DNA of 42,239 bases from Arthrobacter horti (GTDB taxonomy: Bacteria; Actinomycetota; Actinomycetes; Actinomycetales; Micrococcaceae). The first letter of the stretch is position 1. Each line of letters opens with the position of its first letter. Below are positions 1 to 8,393 of this stretch, piece by piece. The position numbers were made by a program, and so were the translations under genes. The notes beneath the pieces were generated by a model. That model was not told the DNA's origin. It did no database searches and saw only the letters and a program-made list of their open reading frames with translations. The stretch covers positions 1 through 42,239 of the forward strand of contig NZ_JAVALS010000019.1 in NCBI RefSeq assembly GCF_030731045.1, given 5' to 3'.

Positions 1-66
1 CGCCTCCACACCCGCACGCTGCTCACGGCGACGCGCCTCACGCGCCTGCTTATCGATCATGGTCAT
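1..66 (-). CDS. N-terminus of an unknown protein, cut by window edge
   Basis: An open frame runs off the left edge; only 22 codons are visible, starting MTMIDKQAREARRREQRAG. The start ATG at 66-64 is preceded by GGAG at suitable spacing, and a second in-frame ATG lies at 60-58. The visible part is rich in Arg, Glu and Ala and is probably helical. It follows a small gene on the same strand after only 16 bases, so the two probably form one transcript. Too little is visible to assign a family. Confidence 0.45.
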   Translation of the reverse strand, partial: MTMIDKQAREARRREQRAGVEA

Positions 67-82
67 CAGTGTCTCCGATCAA

Positions 83-289
83 TCAGGAGCACCGCCCCTC
101 ACACAAACCATCTGACACCCTCGCCAGTCGCTCCCCTGGAATCCACACGCGGGGCAACTCCGGCATCGTTTCCAGGACGTAGAACTCCCGTGCGAACAGA
201 AGACGCAAAAAATACAGATCATGGTCCTCAACCCGGAGCACCATGTCGTGAGGCCACCGGGAGTTTCTCCCTGGCCACGACATATACAT
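83..289 (-). CDS. Small hypothetical protein (68 aa)
   Basis: I do not recognise this family. The start ATG at 289 is chosen because a perfect AGGAGG lies about seven bases upstream; the open frame extends further upstream without a better site. The product begins MYMSWPGRNSRWPHDM and carries a stretch of alternating hydrophobic and charged residues that looks like folded protein rather than a shadow frame. There is no signal peptide or obvious membrane helix. It sits just upstream of the cut-off gene at the left edge, probably in the same operon. The 160 bases between it and the HNH gene at 451 hold no clear feature. Confidence 0.5.
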   Translation of the reverse strand: MYMSWPGRNSRWPHDMVLRVEDHDLYFLRLLFAREFYVLETMPELPRVWIPGERLARVSDGLCEGRCS

Positions 290-450
290 GGGCAACCTCC
301 TGGCATCTCGCGGTCGCAGCGCCTGGCCGAGCCCTGTCAGGCGGGCATGGAAGGCGGGGCATTGCACGGCTCAGCACTGCTCCGGCGATGGTGGTTGCCA
401 CGCTACTCCCCGATGTCCAGGCTGAACACCGCCACCCCGGCGCCGTTCGG

Positions 451-2016
451 TCAGAAAGGTGGTGGGTCGGATCCGCCGGGATGCGCACCGCCGAATTCTG
501 AACCGCCGGGATGTTTTCCTGGGTGGTTCGAACCCGCTCCGGATGGTCTTCGAGGCGATGTGGTGTGGGTTGCCGGTGCCGGTGGGTGGTCGAGGTGTGT
601 GCGGCCGGTGGGGCTGGTCCACTCGAGGACGCCGTGGCTGGGACCGGTTTGTGAGCCGTTGCCGTTGCCGATTTTGAGGCCCATTCTCTGGGCGATCGTG
701 GCACGGGGGCCGTCGTTCTCCCCGTCCTTGTTGGGCAGTCCTATTTGCCGGACGGTCCAGCGGCTCTGGTGTTTCAGGACGTGGTGGCGCCGGCAGAGCC
801 CGGCGAGGTTGCCCAGGCTGGTGGGGCCGCCATGGGCGGCGTCCCGGGTGTGGTCCAGGTCCAGTTCCGCGGCGGGTTGGTTGCAGCCGGGGAAGCGGCA
901 GCGGGAGTCCCGGGCGTGCAGGAGCCGTTTGAGGTCTTCACTGGGACGGTACCGGTCCACGGCCAACACCGCACCGGTGATCGGGTCGGTCAGGACCCGG
1001 TTCCACGCGGACACACCACCGGCCAGGAGACGTGCGGTGTCCGGGTCGATGGGATGTCGGCCGTTCAGCTCCGCCGCGACCGGCTCATGAGTCTCGTCAC
1101 CGATCAAGGTCAGCACCGGGACGGTCACCTCGACCCGGGCGGTGATCCCGGCCAGGAGCCCGTCGGGGGTGTCGTGACCGGTCGGGGCGCCGTGCAGGAG
1201 CAGATCTGAGAGGAGGTCGGCGCGGAGCTGATCCCGAGTCCGTGGCTCACGGCCTGGACCCGACACGTCTGCATCCGTGCTGGTGTCCGGCCTTCCAGTG
1301 TCCTGCCGTCCCGGGCCTTCGGCATATGTCGTGGCCAGGTGCGTCAACCGTCCGAACACCCCATGGGCGAGCGTGGCGGGCAGCACGGCCCCGAGCTCGG
1401 CCATCCCCTCCGGCAACGGATTCAACCAGACACGTCGTTCCTGACAGGCCCGCTCGTGGCGGACTGCCAGGGGTTCGGGTTGGGCTTTCTCGGCTTCCCG
1501 GGCCGCGAGTCTCCGTACCCGCCCCGGCGCCTGCACCTCCGCCACGGCCAGGACCGCGGCCTCATACCGGGCCCGCGCCGTGGGGTCGGCAATCGGGGCA
1601 CCATGCTCCTTGATCACCCGCACATGCGCGGCGCTGATCCGGCCTTGGCCCAGGGCGTGGAAGGTGGCCGGAAAGCCGTCCAGCAACTCCACGGCGGCAC
1701 TCATCTGATGCTGGATGCTCCGGTCACTGGTCCGGGTCGCCGTGGCGAGTTCGGCCGAGACCGAACGCTGGGCCAGCTCCAGCGCTTTGGAGTCCAACAG
1801 CCCGTCCCGCTCCCCCAACGGCGAACCGAACCCCGCGCCGTCGTCGGCCATCACCTCGGCCAGGCGGGAGGCCATTGCCAGGGTGTACTCCCGCAGGGCC
1901 TGGAGGCTCGCAATCGCCGAGTCGATGTCCACCAGGGAGGAGACCATCCCAGCCAGCAGCGACTCCGGATCCGCCGCTGCGGTCCGGTCCTCTCGCGTAC
2001 TGCTCTCCGCCTCCAT
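451..2016 (-). CDS. DUF222 / HNH endonuclease domain protein (13E12-repeat type)
   Basis: A 521-residue protein of the DUF222-HNH family, which is highly multiplied in actinobacterial genomes and has no settled role. Residues about 20-330 form the mostly helical DUF222 region. Residues 373-412 form an HNH nuclease motif: C373 and C378 as a zinc pair, D388-H389 as the catalytic core, then C408 and H411-H412. The family is often linked to mobile or phage-like DNA, but no other mobile gene is seen here. The tail after residue 430 is Pro/Gly/Ser-rich and probably disordered. The start at 2016 is the first ATG of the frame, with only a weak purine-rich stretch before it. DNA cleavage is expected from the motif, not proven. 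Confidence 0.88.
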   Translation of the reverse strand: MEAESSTREDRTAAADPESLLAGMVSSLVDIDSAIASLQALREYTLAMASRLAEVMADDGAGFGSPLGERDGLLDSKALELAQRSVSAELATATRTSDRSIQHQMSAAVELLDGFPATFHALGQGRISAAHVRVIKEHGAPIADPTARARYEAAVLAVAEVQAPGRVRRLAAREAEKAQPEPLAVRHERACQERRVWLNPLPEGMAELGAVLPATLAHGVFGRLTHLATTYAEGPGRQDTGRPDTSTDADVSGPGREPRTRDQLRADLLSDLLLHGAPTGHDTPDGLLAGITARVEVTVPVLTLIGDETHEPVAAELNGRHPIDPDTARLLAGGVSAWNRVLTDPITGAVLAVDRYRPSEDLKRLLHARDSRCRFPGCNQPAAELDLDHTRDAAHGGPTSLGNLAGLCRRHHVLKHQSRWTVRQIGLPNKDGENDGPRATIAQRMGLKIGNGNGSQTGPSHGVLEWTSPTGRTHLDHPPAPATHTTSPRRPSGAGSNHPGKHPGGSEFGGAHPGGSDPPPF

Positions 2017-2125
2017 GACCCCACTCTTCCAGAGGGGTGTGACATTAATTTCCGCCCAGGAGTCGTATGTGGAGAACCTTCACCGCCCACTGCACCAGGC
2101 ACCGATACCTGCCGGGCTCACCGCC

Positions 2126-2998
2126 TCAGACGCAGGAGAAGTCGTAGTCCAAACCGCCGGACACGTACTGCGTCATGACCACCTTTCCGCCACTGGTCAG
2201 AGGCGTCCCGGAACACGCGGAGCGCGCACCGCTCAAGTTCCTGGCTCCAGGGATCCAGCTCGGAAGACCGTACAGAGAGCTGGACGAGGCGACCGTCCCG
2301 GCGATCCTCCCCCACTGGTACGTCGTGGAGTACACCCCCACCCGGGCGCCGATGCCCGTGAAATACGCGGCCATGCCCTCGAGGTCAGCCCTGTTCGCCG
2401 CCGTATCGGAAGACCAGGAGTTCCCCGTCTCCACGTCCAGCCACCACAGGTACGCACCCGGACCGGTCACCCCGCGACTGTTCGCGTCGTCGTACGCCTT
2501 GGCGTACCCGTACATGTAGGAGCACGCCGCCCCCGTCGACCCGGCCACGCACGTCCCGTACGGGTTGGCCACCACCGCCCCGCCATAACTGTTGCTCTGC
2601 GGCCACCAAGACCCTGCAGTCCCCGGATTCGCGGTGTTGACATACAACGACACGAGCGGCTGGCCCGTGCCGCCCACGGACCCGGCCGCCCAGTTCAGCT
2701 CGACGGCCAGGCACTGGTTGGTGTTGTTGGCCAGGCCGCCGTTCACTCCGACCACGGCGAACGCCTGCCCGCCAGGCAGGGTCTTACCGCATTGCGGCCA
2801 GGAGACGTCATTGCCGACGACGACGGCCTGGCGCGGCGCCGCTGCAGCCGTCGACATCGCGCGGACCGCCGCCGTCGTCTGGGCAGCCGTCGTCTGAACG
2901 GTCGTCGCCGCACCGGCCGAAGGCGCGGCCCAGGCCGCCCAGCAGACCATGACCGTGCACACCGCAGCGATGGCACGGATGAACCGGTTCAGCTTCAT
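2126..2998 (-). CDS. Secreted GH25/DUF1906-like glycosidase-fold protein
   Basis: A 290-residue exported protein. I place the start at 2998 (MKLNRFIRAIAAVC...), not at the further upstream ATG, because it follows an AAAGGCGG site and gives a normal Sec signal peptide: basic start, hydrophobic core, APSAGA cleavage region near residue 30. After an Ala/Thr-rich linker the mature part starts with GNDVSWPQCGKTLP and contains YLWWLDVETGNSW and VGVYSTTYQWG, the pattern of TIM-barrel glycoside hydrolases of the GH25/DUF1906 type, where the Asp and Glu of DVE would be catalytic. Several Cys pairs probably form disulfides outside the cell. The substrate may be cell-wall glycan, but this is inference. 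It appears monocistronic. Confidence 0.75.
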   Translation of the reverse strand: MKLNRFIRAIAAVCTVMVCWAAWAAPSAGAATTVQTTAAQTTAAVRAMSTAAAAPRQAVVVGNDVSWPQCGKTLPGGQAFAVVGVNGGLANNTNQCLAVELNWAAGSVGGTGQPLVSLYVNTANPGTAGSWWPQSNSYGGAVVANPYGTCVAGSTGAACSYMYGYAKAYDDANSRGVTGPGAYLWWLDVETGNSWSSDTAANRADLEGMAAYFTGIGARVGVYSTTYQWGRIAGTVASSSSLYGLPSWIPGARNLSGARSACSGTPLTSGGKVVMTQYVSGGLDYDFSCV

Positions 2999-3141
2999 GG
3001 GGCCGCCTTTCGCGGGGCACAAGGCATCCGCTCGCCTGAACCGCAACGGATCGCGCCGCGCCCCTCCTCATCGCAGGGTAGAACCGCCCCGCATCCATCA
3101 CAAGAGGCCCGCCCGCAGCGGCCCCGCACCGTCCCCACCCG

Positions 3142-4413
3142 TCATCCCACCTCCGCCGGAACCCCCAGCCCCAGGTGCTCCCGCAGCGTGCCTCCCCGGT
3201 ACTCCGTCGGGTACACACCCCGCTCCTGGAGCGCCGGCACCAGGTGATTCACCACCTCATCCAGCCCCGTCGGAATGAGCCACGGCGAGATGTTGAAGCC
3301 GTCCACCACGCCGTCACGCGCGTACTCAGCCAGGTGATCCGCCACCGCTTGGTAGGACCCCACGAAGCTCGCATCCCGCCGCGCGGACTGCCCGGCCACG
3401 AATTGCCGGATGCTTTGTCCTTTGTCCTTCGCCTCCGCCCGCCACTGATCCGCCAGCTGCCGTGCCTTGGCCCCGTGGAAGCCACTGCCGCGCGTCTCGC
3501 TGGTCTCCTCCACCACCGGATCGATCTCCGGGAGCGGCCCGTCCGGGTCGTACTCCGCAAGGCTCCTCCCCCAGAACTGCTCCAGGAACGCGATCGCCTG
3601 CTGCGGCCCGATCTGCAGCGACCGCAGCCACTCCTTCTTCTCCCGTGCTTCCGCGTCCGTGGGCGCCAGGATGAACTCGCTGGCCGGGAAGATCAGCAAC
3701 TCGTTCGGGTGCCGGCCGGCCGCCACGGTCCGGTCGATCAGATCCGCCCGGAACGCCCGCGCCGCCTCCAGCTTGGGGTGCGCGGAGAAGATGACGTCCG
3801 CCTGCCGGGCGGCGAAGTCGCGCCCCTCGGGCGAATCGCCCGCCTGGAACAGGACGGGCCGCTGCTGCGGGCTGGCTGCGGAACCGGCCACGCCACCGCG
3901 CCACAATTCCTTCGCGAGCTGCACGAACGCCTCCGCATGCGTGTACCGCTCCGCGTGGTCCAGGTACCCGCCGCGGCGGAAGTTCTCCCCGGTCCAGGCG
4001 TTGTCCGTGGTCACGATGTTCCACGCCGCCCGCCCGCCGCTCAGCCGGTCCAGCGATGCGAGCCGCCGTGCCAGATCCGCCGCGTCGTTGTACGTGGTGT
4101 TCTGCGTCGCCACCAGCCCGATCTTCTCCGTGACCCCGGCCAGCGCGGCCAGCATGGTCTGCGCGTCCGGCCGCCCCGCGACGTCGAGCTCGTGCACCCG
4201 CCCCAGGTGTTCGCGCAGCCGCAGCCCCTCCCCCAGGAAGAACGCGGCGAACAGCCCGCGCTCGGCCGTCTGAGCCAGGCGCCGGAAGGACTCGAAGTCC
4301 GTCTGCGACCCCGCCTCCGGGATCTTCCACACGGTCCCGGAGTTGACGCCCTGGAAGAAGACGCCGAACTGGATCCGCCCGCTCGGGCGGAAATCGCTGC
4401 TGCTGTATGTCAT
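3142..4413 (-). CDS. NtaA/SnaA/DszA-family FMN-dependent monooxygenase
   Basis: A 423-residue luciferase-fold (LLM class) flavin monooxygenase of the nitrilotriacetate/pristinamycin/dibenzothiophene-sulfone group. Family marks are IQFGVFFQGVNSGTVW near the start, the TQNTTYNDAADLARRLASLD segment, GGRAAWNIVTTDN and the QAGDSPEGRDFAARQAD segment. Such enzymes use reduced FMN from a separate reductase to cleave C-S or C-N bonds. It is the last gene of the seven-gene organosulfur-type operon; its ATG overlaps the stop codon of the gene before it (ATGA at 4413-4410). It resembles the role of B. subtilis CmoJ (YtnJ), although the true substrate is unknown. No dedicated flavin reductase is present in the window. 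Confidence 0.88.
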   Translation of the reverse strand: MTYSSSDFRPSGRIQFGVFFQGVNSGTVWKIPEAGSQTDFESFRRLAQTAERGLFAAFFLGEGLRLREHLGRVHELDVAGRPDAQTMLAALAGVTEKIGLVATQNTTYNDAADLARRLASLDRLSGGRAAWNIVTTDNAWTGENFRRGGYLDHAERYTHAEAFVQLAKELWRGGVAGSAASPQQRPVLFQAGDSPEGRDFAARQADVIFSAHPKLEAARAFRADLIDRTVAAGRHPNELLIFPASEFILAPTDAEAREKKEWLRSLQIGPQQAIAFLEQFWGRSLAEYDPDGPLPEIDPVVEETSETRGSGFHGAKARQLADQWRAEAKDKGQSIRQFVAGQSARRDASFVGSYQAVADHLAEYARDGVVDGFNISPWLIPTGLDEVVNHLVPALQERGVYPTEYRGGTLREHLGLGVPAEVG

Positions 4414-5438
4414 GCTCGTGCTCCTGCCGTGAGGGTGTGGCGGTTGGCGGGGCGGCCCAGCCCCAGAATGTCGCGGAAGGTGTTGCCCGCCCGCAGCGGC
4501 CGCAGCACGCCCCGCTCCCGCAGCAGCGGCAGCGTCACGGCCGCCAGCTCCGGCAGCTCGGTGACCAGCGACGACGCGCGCAGACGCACGCCGTCGGCCA
4601 GCTCCAGCAGATGCGCGACGACGCCGGCGAGCGCCTCGGCGGATCCGGTGAAGCGGGCGCCGTCTCCCCCGAGTGCGGTGTCAGTCGTGCTCGCGGGGAG
4701 CCCCCGCGCGTCGAGCGCCACGGACAGCTCTGCGACGAGCGCCGGACCACCATCCTGCCGGAAGCCGTAAGCCTCCCGAAGCCGCCCCAGTTCCGCACGC
4801 AGAACGTCCACCGAGGAGGCGGAGACCAGCACGGCGTCCACCTCCTCCGGCCACAGCGGTCCGTCCAGCGATACGAGCGCGGACGGCGCCAGAACCGGCA
4901 GCTGCCCCTGCGGCGGGCGCGGGATGATGGACGGCCCCTTCACCGAATAGCCCTCGCCGTCCCCGAAATCCGCGCGGAAATCGGCATAGTGCAGCCGGTC
5001 CGCGTCCAGGTACCGGCCGGAGGCGACGTCCTTGATCACGGCGTCGTCCTCCCAGGAGTCCCAGAGCCGGCGGTTCGCCTCGACGGACGCCGCGGCCTCC
5101 AGACGGCGGCGGCGCTCATCCGCCGCGGGACGCCCGACGGCGGCCGCCGCCCGCGCGTCGTCGCTCGCCACCACGAGCCAGCCGCCCCGGCCCCGGGAGG
5201 CGTAGTCGAGGGTGGCCAGCTGCGTGGCCACGTGGAACGGCTCGGTGTAGACGGTGTCGACCTCCGGGATCAAGGCGATCGCATGCGTCTGCGGGCCGGC
5301 GAAGGCGGCGCGCTGGACGGGGTCGAGGCCTTCTCCCGCGGGGAAGACGAGCCCGTGGAAGCCCGCGGATTCGGCGGCGAGCGTCAGGTGTTTGAGGTCT
5401 TTCGCGTCGTCCGTGTCCAGGATCAGGAAGCCGCTCAT
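4410..5438 (-). CDS. Divergent LLM-class flavin-dependent oxidoreductase
   Basis: A 342-residue protein starting MSGFLILDTDDAKDL. The frame is open further upstream but the start at 5438 forms an ATGA overlap with the preceding gene, so it is preferred. It keeps the luciferase-like order (AAESAGFHGLVFPAGEGLDP, TEPFHVATQLATLDYASRGRGGWLVVAS) and a C-terminus LRAGNTFRDILGLGRP similar in layout to that of the NtaA-type neighbour, but many flavin-contact positions are weakly conserved. It may be a second monooxygenase acting on the same substrate or a partner subunit of the next gene. The tight coupling on both sides argues for stoichiometric expression. Confidence 0.75.
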   Translation of the reverse strand: MSGFLILDTDDAKDLKHLTLAAESAGFHGLVFPAGEGLDPVQRAAFAGPQTHAIALIPEVDTVYTEPFHVATQLATLDYASRGRGGWLVVASDDARAAAAVGRPAADERRRRLEAAASVEANRRLWDSWEDDAVIKDVASGRYLDADRLHYADFRADFGDGEGYSVKGPSIIPRPPQGQLPVLAPSALVSLDGPLWPEEVDAVLVSASSVDVLRAELGRLREAYGFRQDGGPALVAELSVALDARGLPASTTDTALGGDGARFTGSAEALAGVVAHLLELADGVRLRASSLVTELPELAAVTLPLLRERGVLRPLRAGNTFRDILGLGRPANRHTLTAGARA

Positions 5439-6280
5439 GCCGCGTCCTGCCGTTCCAGAGGCAGCTTCTCCCCGGCTTCCACGGCCACCGGCAGCCGGTT
5501 CCCGGCGGGCGGCAGCGGGCAGGTGGCGAAGTCCGTGTAGGCGCACGGCAGATTGACCGCGCGGTTGAAGTCGAGCACCGCGGTGCCGTCCTCGCGCGGG
5601 GTGACCGTCACGGAGCGATTGGCCGCGTAGGTGGTGTTGCCGCTGGTCAGATCGGTGAAGAGGACGTTCAGGGTGCCCGGGGCGTGGCCGTTGAAAGCGG
5701 TCAGGACGTGCTCCTGGCCGCCCAGTTCGAAGTGGAGCCGGGCCGGCGCCTCGTACACGTGCTCGATGCCCTCCACCACGGCGCCCACCGTCACCGCTTG
5801 CGGCGACTCGAAGAACTCCACGCGGGCGTCGACCACGAAACTGGACGATGCCGGGTAGGCGGGCGTCCCCGGGTACTCCGTGCGGAGAGGGTGCTCCGGG
5901 TCGCGCGGCCGCACCACCAGGAAGCCGCCGCGGCGGGCCACCTCGATCCGGACCCGGCCGTGGTCCACGTACAGGGCGTCGCGCTCGGCGACCGGGCCCA
6001 GGACCGTGGTGCTTCCGGTGCCGTCCGGGTTGAGCTCGCGGCCCTCCCAGCCGAGCCGTTCCAGGGCCGTGAGCGTGATGGTCACGGTGTCCTCAACGGC
6101 GTTCCAGAGGCCCGGGATGCCGGGGATCCGGGCCGGTTCGGAGTCCAGGAAGTGCAGGCCGGTGACGGCCAGGAAACCGTGCTCGGTGGCGCGCTGTTGC
6201 TCATGGACGGCGTGCCAGGCCTCCCAGGACGTCTGGAGCTGGGTGGGCTGGTCGGAAACAGTGTCAGTGGGCGAGGGCAT
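5435..6280 (-). CDS. DUF1684 domain protein
   Basis: A 281-residue protein of the DUF1684 family, whose biochemical role is not established. Start at 6280 is supported by TAGGAG about six bases upstream and lies inside the end of the preceding gene (17-base overlap). Recognisable family segments are SWEAWHAVHEQQRATEHGFLAVTGLHFLDS near the N-terminus and, near the C-terminus, VLDFNRAVNLPCAYTDFATCPLPPAGNRL, which holds the conserved N-x-x-C-x-Y and C-P-L-P-P block. No signal peptide. Being sandwiched between flavin monooxygenases suggests that it handles the same substrate, for example a hydrolytic or sulfur-processing step; this is inference from context only. Confidence 0.8.
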   Translation of the reverse strand: MPSPTDTVSDQPTQLQTSWEAWHAVHEQQRATEHGFLAVTGLHFLDSEPARIPGIPGLWNAVEDTVTITLTALERLGWEGRELNPDGTGSTTVLGPVAERDALYVDHGRVRIEVARRGGFLVVRPRDPEHPLRTEYPGTPAYPASSSFVVDARVEFFESPQAVTVGAVVEGIEHVYEAPARLHFELGGQEHVLTAFNGHAPGTLNVLFTDLTSGNTTYAANRSVTVTPREDGTAVLDFNRAVNLPCAYTDFATCPLPPAGNRLPVAVEAGEKLPLERQDAA

Positions 6281-7373
6281 GGTTGCTCCTAGAAGTGACA
6301 GCGGGACGGTCGGCGTACGGGTCGCCGTCCTCCCAGAGGGTGGTGGGTGCGGCCGCGCGCACGGCGGGGATGACCTCGGCGGCGAAGCGTTCCAGCAGTT
6401 CGAGCTGCTGGCCGAACGGAAGGGTGGTGGGGAGTGAAACGGACTGCAAATCGTGCCCGTAGAGCTGGTGGTAGGACAGGATCTTGTCCACCACCTGCTC
6501 CGGGCTGCCGACCAGGGCCGGACCCTCCGCCACGGCGTGGTCGATGTCCCGGTACGGCGAGTTGTTGCCCGGGACGTCCCGGCCCGCGGTGAGCGCCTCA
6601 TAGACCGGGCCGTACTGGGCCTTGGCCTGCTGCGTGGTGTCCGCCAGGAAGATCCCGCCGGCGCCGCTTCCGGAGCCGAGATACGCCTGGCGAGGGTCGT
6701 GGCCGTGCCGGGCGTACTCCTGGCGGTAGTGATCGATCAGGGCCTTGTAGTTCTCCCGCGGCTGGATGGCGTTCGCGGTGAACAGCGGGTCGCCGTGCCG
6801 TGCGGCGAGCGCGGCACTGGTCAACGACGTCGCGGAGCCGTGCCAGACGCGCGGCGCACCTCCGTAGGGGCGCGGCGTCGTCGTGGTCGGCTCGGTGAGC
6901 GCGGGTCGGAAGCGGCCCTCCCAGGTGAGGCCCTCCTCCCGCCAGAGGCGGCGCAACAGGCCGTACTTCTCCTCCAGCAGCTCCCACTGGTCGTCCAGGG
7001 AGTGGCCGAAGAGCGGGTACTGCAGCACCTCGTTGCCCTTGCCGATCACCAGTTCCAGGCGGCCTCGGGAGAGCTGGTCGATGGTGGCGTAGTCCTCGGC
7101 GACGCGCACCGGGTCCAGCACCGAAAGCACCGTGACCCCGCTCTGCAGGCGGATCCGGCTGGTGACGGCGGCGATCGCGGCGAGCACCGTGGTGGGCGAG
7201 GAGGAGATGAACTCCCCCGCGTGCCGCTCGCCGACGGAGAAGGAGTCGAAGCCGAGTTCCTCGGCCCGCTGGGCGGTCTCCACCACCTGGGCGAGCCGGT
7301 CCGCGGTGGAGACGATCTCGCCCGTGAACGGGTTCTTGAGGTGCGGAATGATGTCCAGGACCTGGAATTTCAC
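6264..7373 (-). CDS. LLM-class flavin-dependent monooxygenase (luciferase family)
   Basis: A 369-residue luciferase-like TIM-barrel flavoprotein. The start codon is GTG at 7373-7371, overlapping the TGA of the substrate-binding protein gene (GTGA). Family marks: AEELGFDSFSVGERH, TSRIRLQSGVTVLSVLDPVRVAEDYATIDQLSRGRLELVIGKG and the GSPEQVVDKILSYHQLYGHD block close to the C-terminus, all typical of F420/FMN-type LLM oxidoreductases. In B. subtilis a protein of this class (CmoO/YtmO) is coded beside cystine-type transporters and acts on S-substituted cysteine derivatives. Position directly after the transporter genes suggests action on the imported compound. Confidence 0.87.
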   Translation of the reverse strand: MKFQVLDIIPHLKNPFTGEIVSTADRLAQVVETAQRAEELGFDSFSVGERHAGEFISSSPTTVLAAIAAVTSRIRLQSGVTVLSVLDPVRVAEDYATIDQLSRGRLELVIGKGNEVLQYPLFGHSLDDQWELLEEKYGLLRRLWREEGLTWEGRFRPALTEPTTTTPRPYGGAPRVWHGSATSLTSAALAARHGDPLFTANAIQPRENYKALIDHYRQEYARHGHDPRQAYLGSGSGAGGIFLADTTQQAKAQYGPVYEALTAGRDVPGNNSPYRDIDHAVAEGPALVGSPEQVVDKILSYHQLYGHDLQSVSLPTTLPFGQQLELLERFAAEVIPAVRAAAPTTLWEDGDPYADRPAVTSRSNHALAH

Positions 7374-8386
7374 TTCGCCACCGCCTTGGAAGCCGCGTCC
7401 TTGTACGCCGCGAAGTTCTCCGCGGTCACCACCTGGGAGGACGGCACGGCCTCCTCGGACAGGCCCCAGCGCTCCAGGACCTTGGCATAGCTGCCGTCCT
7501 GGATGGCGGAGTCGATCGCCGCGGACAGCGCTGCGGCCAGGCCGTTGCCGCGCTGGGTCACGGCGGCCACCAGAGTGGTGCTGGGCCAGCCGGCGTTAAC
7601 CTTGCCCACCACCTTCAGGTCATTGCGGGTGTTGGCCCGGTACACGGCGGACGGGTACGGGCCCAGGTTCAGATCCGTGCGCCCGGAGGAGAGCGCCAGG
7701 ATGGTGTCCGCCTCATTGGCGTAGTACTCCAGCCGGGCGGGGGCCTTGCCCTTGGCCTCCAGCTCCTTGTTCCAGGCCAGCAGGATCTTCTCCTGATTGG
7801 TGCCGGAACCCACGGAGATCTTCTTGCCGGACACGTCATCCGCGCCGTTGACTTGCAGTGTCGAGTCCGTCCGGGCTTCGAAGCCCATGAACGCGGCCCG
7901 GTAGCCGGCGAAGTCGAAGAGCTTCACCCGGTCCGCGTTGATGCCGACGTTGGAGATCACGGTCTCCACCTCGCCGGACTGGGTCTTCAGCGGCCAGCTC
8001 TCCCAGGAGGTGACCTTGACGTCCAGCTCCAGGCCGAGCTTGTCCGCCACGAGCTGGGCGATGTCCAGCTCGCTGCCCACGGGGGTTTTGTCATCCGTGG
8101 CGTGGAAGGAGAGCGGGATGGATCCGGCGCTCGTGGCGACGGTCAGCTTGCCGTCCTTCGCGATGGCGGCGGGGACCTTCGCGGCGGCGGCCGGGTCCTT
8201 CTGGTCCCGGATGCGGTGCTGCTCCGGGGAGGTGTTGTAGGTGATGCCGTTGCGGGCGGCGGCGGGGCTCGCCCCTGCCGCGTTGGCCCCGGGGTCGGAG
8301 CAGGCGGCCAGGGACGGGATCACGACGGCGGCCAGCGCGAACGCTGTCACTGCCCGGGAGGCGAGGGTGCGGGTGCTGTGCTGCAT
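7370..8386 (-). CDS. ABC importer substrate-binding lipoprotein (amino-acid type)
   Basis: A 338-residue solute-binding protein of the SBP_bac_3 class. The start at 8386 (MQHSTRTLASRAVTAF) follows TGAGGAACCC and gives a lipoprotein signal peptide with lipobox SLAAC near residue 29, so the protein is anchored on the outer face of the membrane. The mature part has GKLTVATSAGSIPLSF, GSELDIAQLVADKLGLELD and SGRTDLNLGPYPSAVYRANT, typical of polar amino-acid or cystine binders. The order binding protein after ATPase after permease is unusual only in having the receptor last. Ligand unknown; the flavin monooxygenases that follow suggest an organosulfur or modified amino acid. Confidence 0.9.
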   Translation of the reverse strand: MQHSTRTLASRAVTAFALAAVVIPSLAACSDPGANAAGASPAAARNGITYNTSPEQHRIRDQKDPAAAAKVPAAIAKDGKLTVATSAGSIPLSFHATDDKTPVGSELDIAQLVADKLGLELDVKVTSWESWPLKTQSGEVETVISNVGINADRVKLFDFAGYRAAFMGFEARTDSTLQVNGADDVSGKKISVGSGTNQEKILLAWNKELEAKGKAPARLEYYANEADTILALSSGRTDLNLGPYPSAVYRANTRNDLKVVGKVNAGWPSTTLVAAVTQRGNGLAAALSAAIDSAIQDGSYAKVLERWGLSEEAVPSSQVVTAENFAAYKDAASKAVAK

Positions 8387-8393
8387 GGGTTCC

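Noticed and set aside
221..1090. Long plus-strand frame of 289 codons near the left edge
   Set aside because: It is antisense to the HNH gene, Arg/Pro/Ser-rich as expected of a shadow frame in GC-rich DNA, and has no ribosome binding site.
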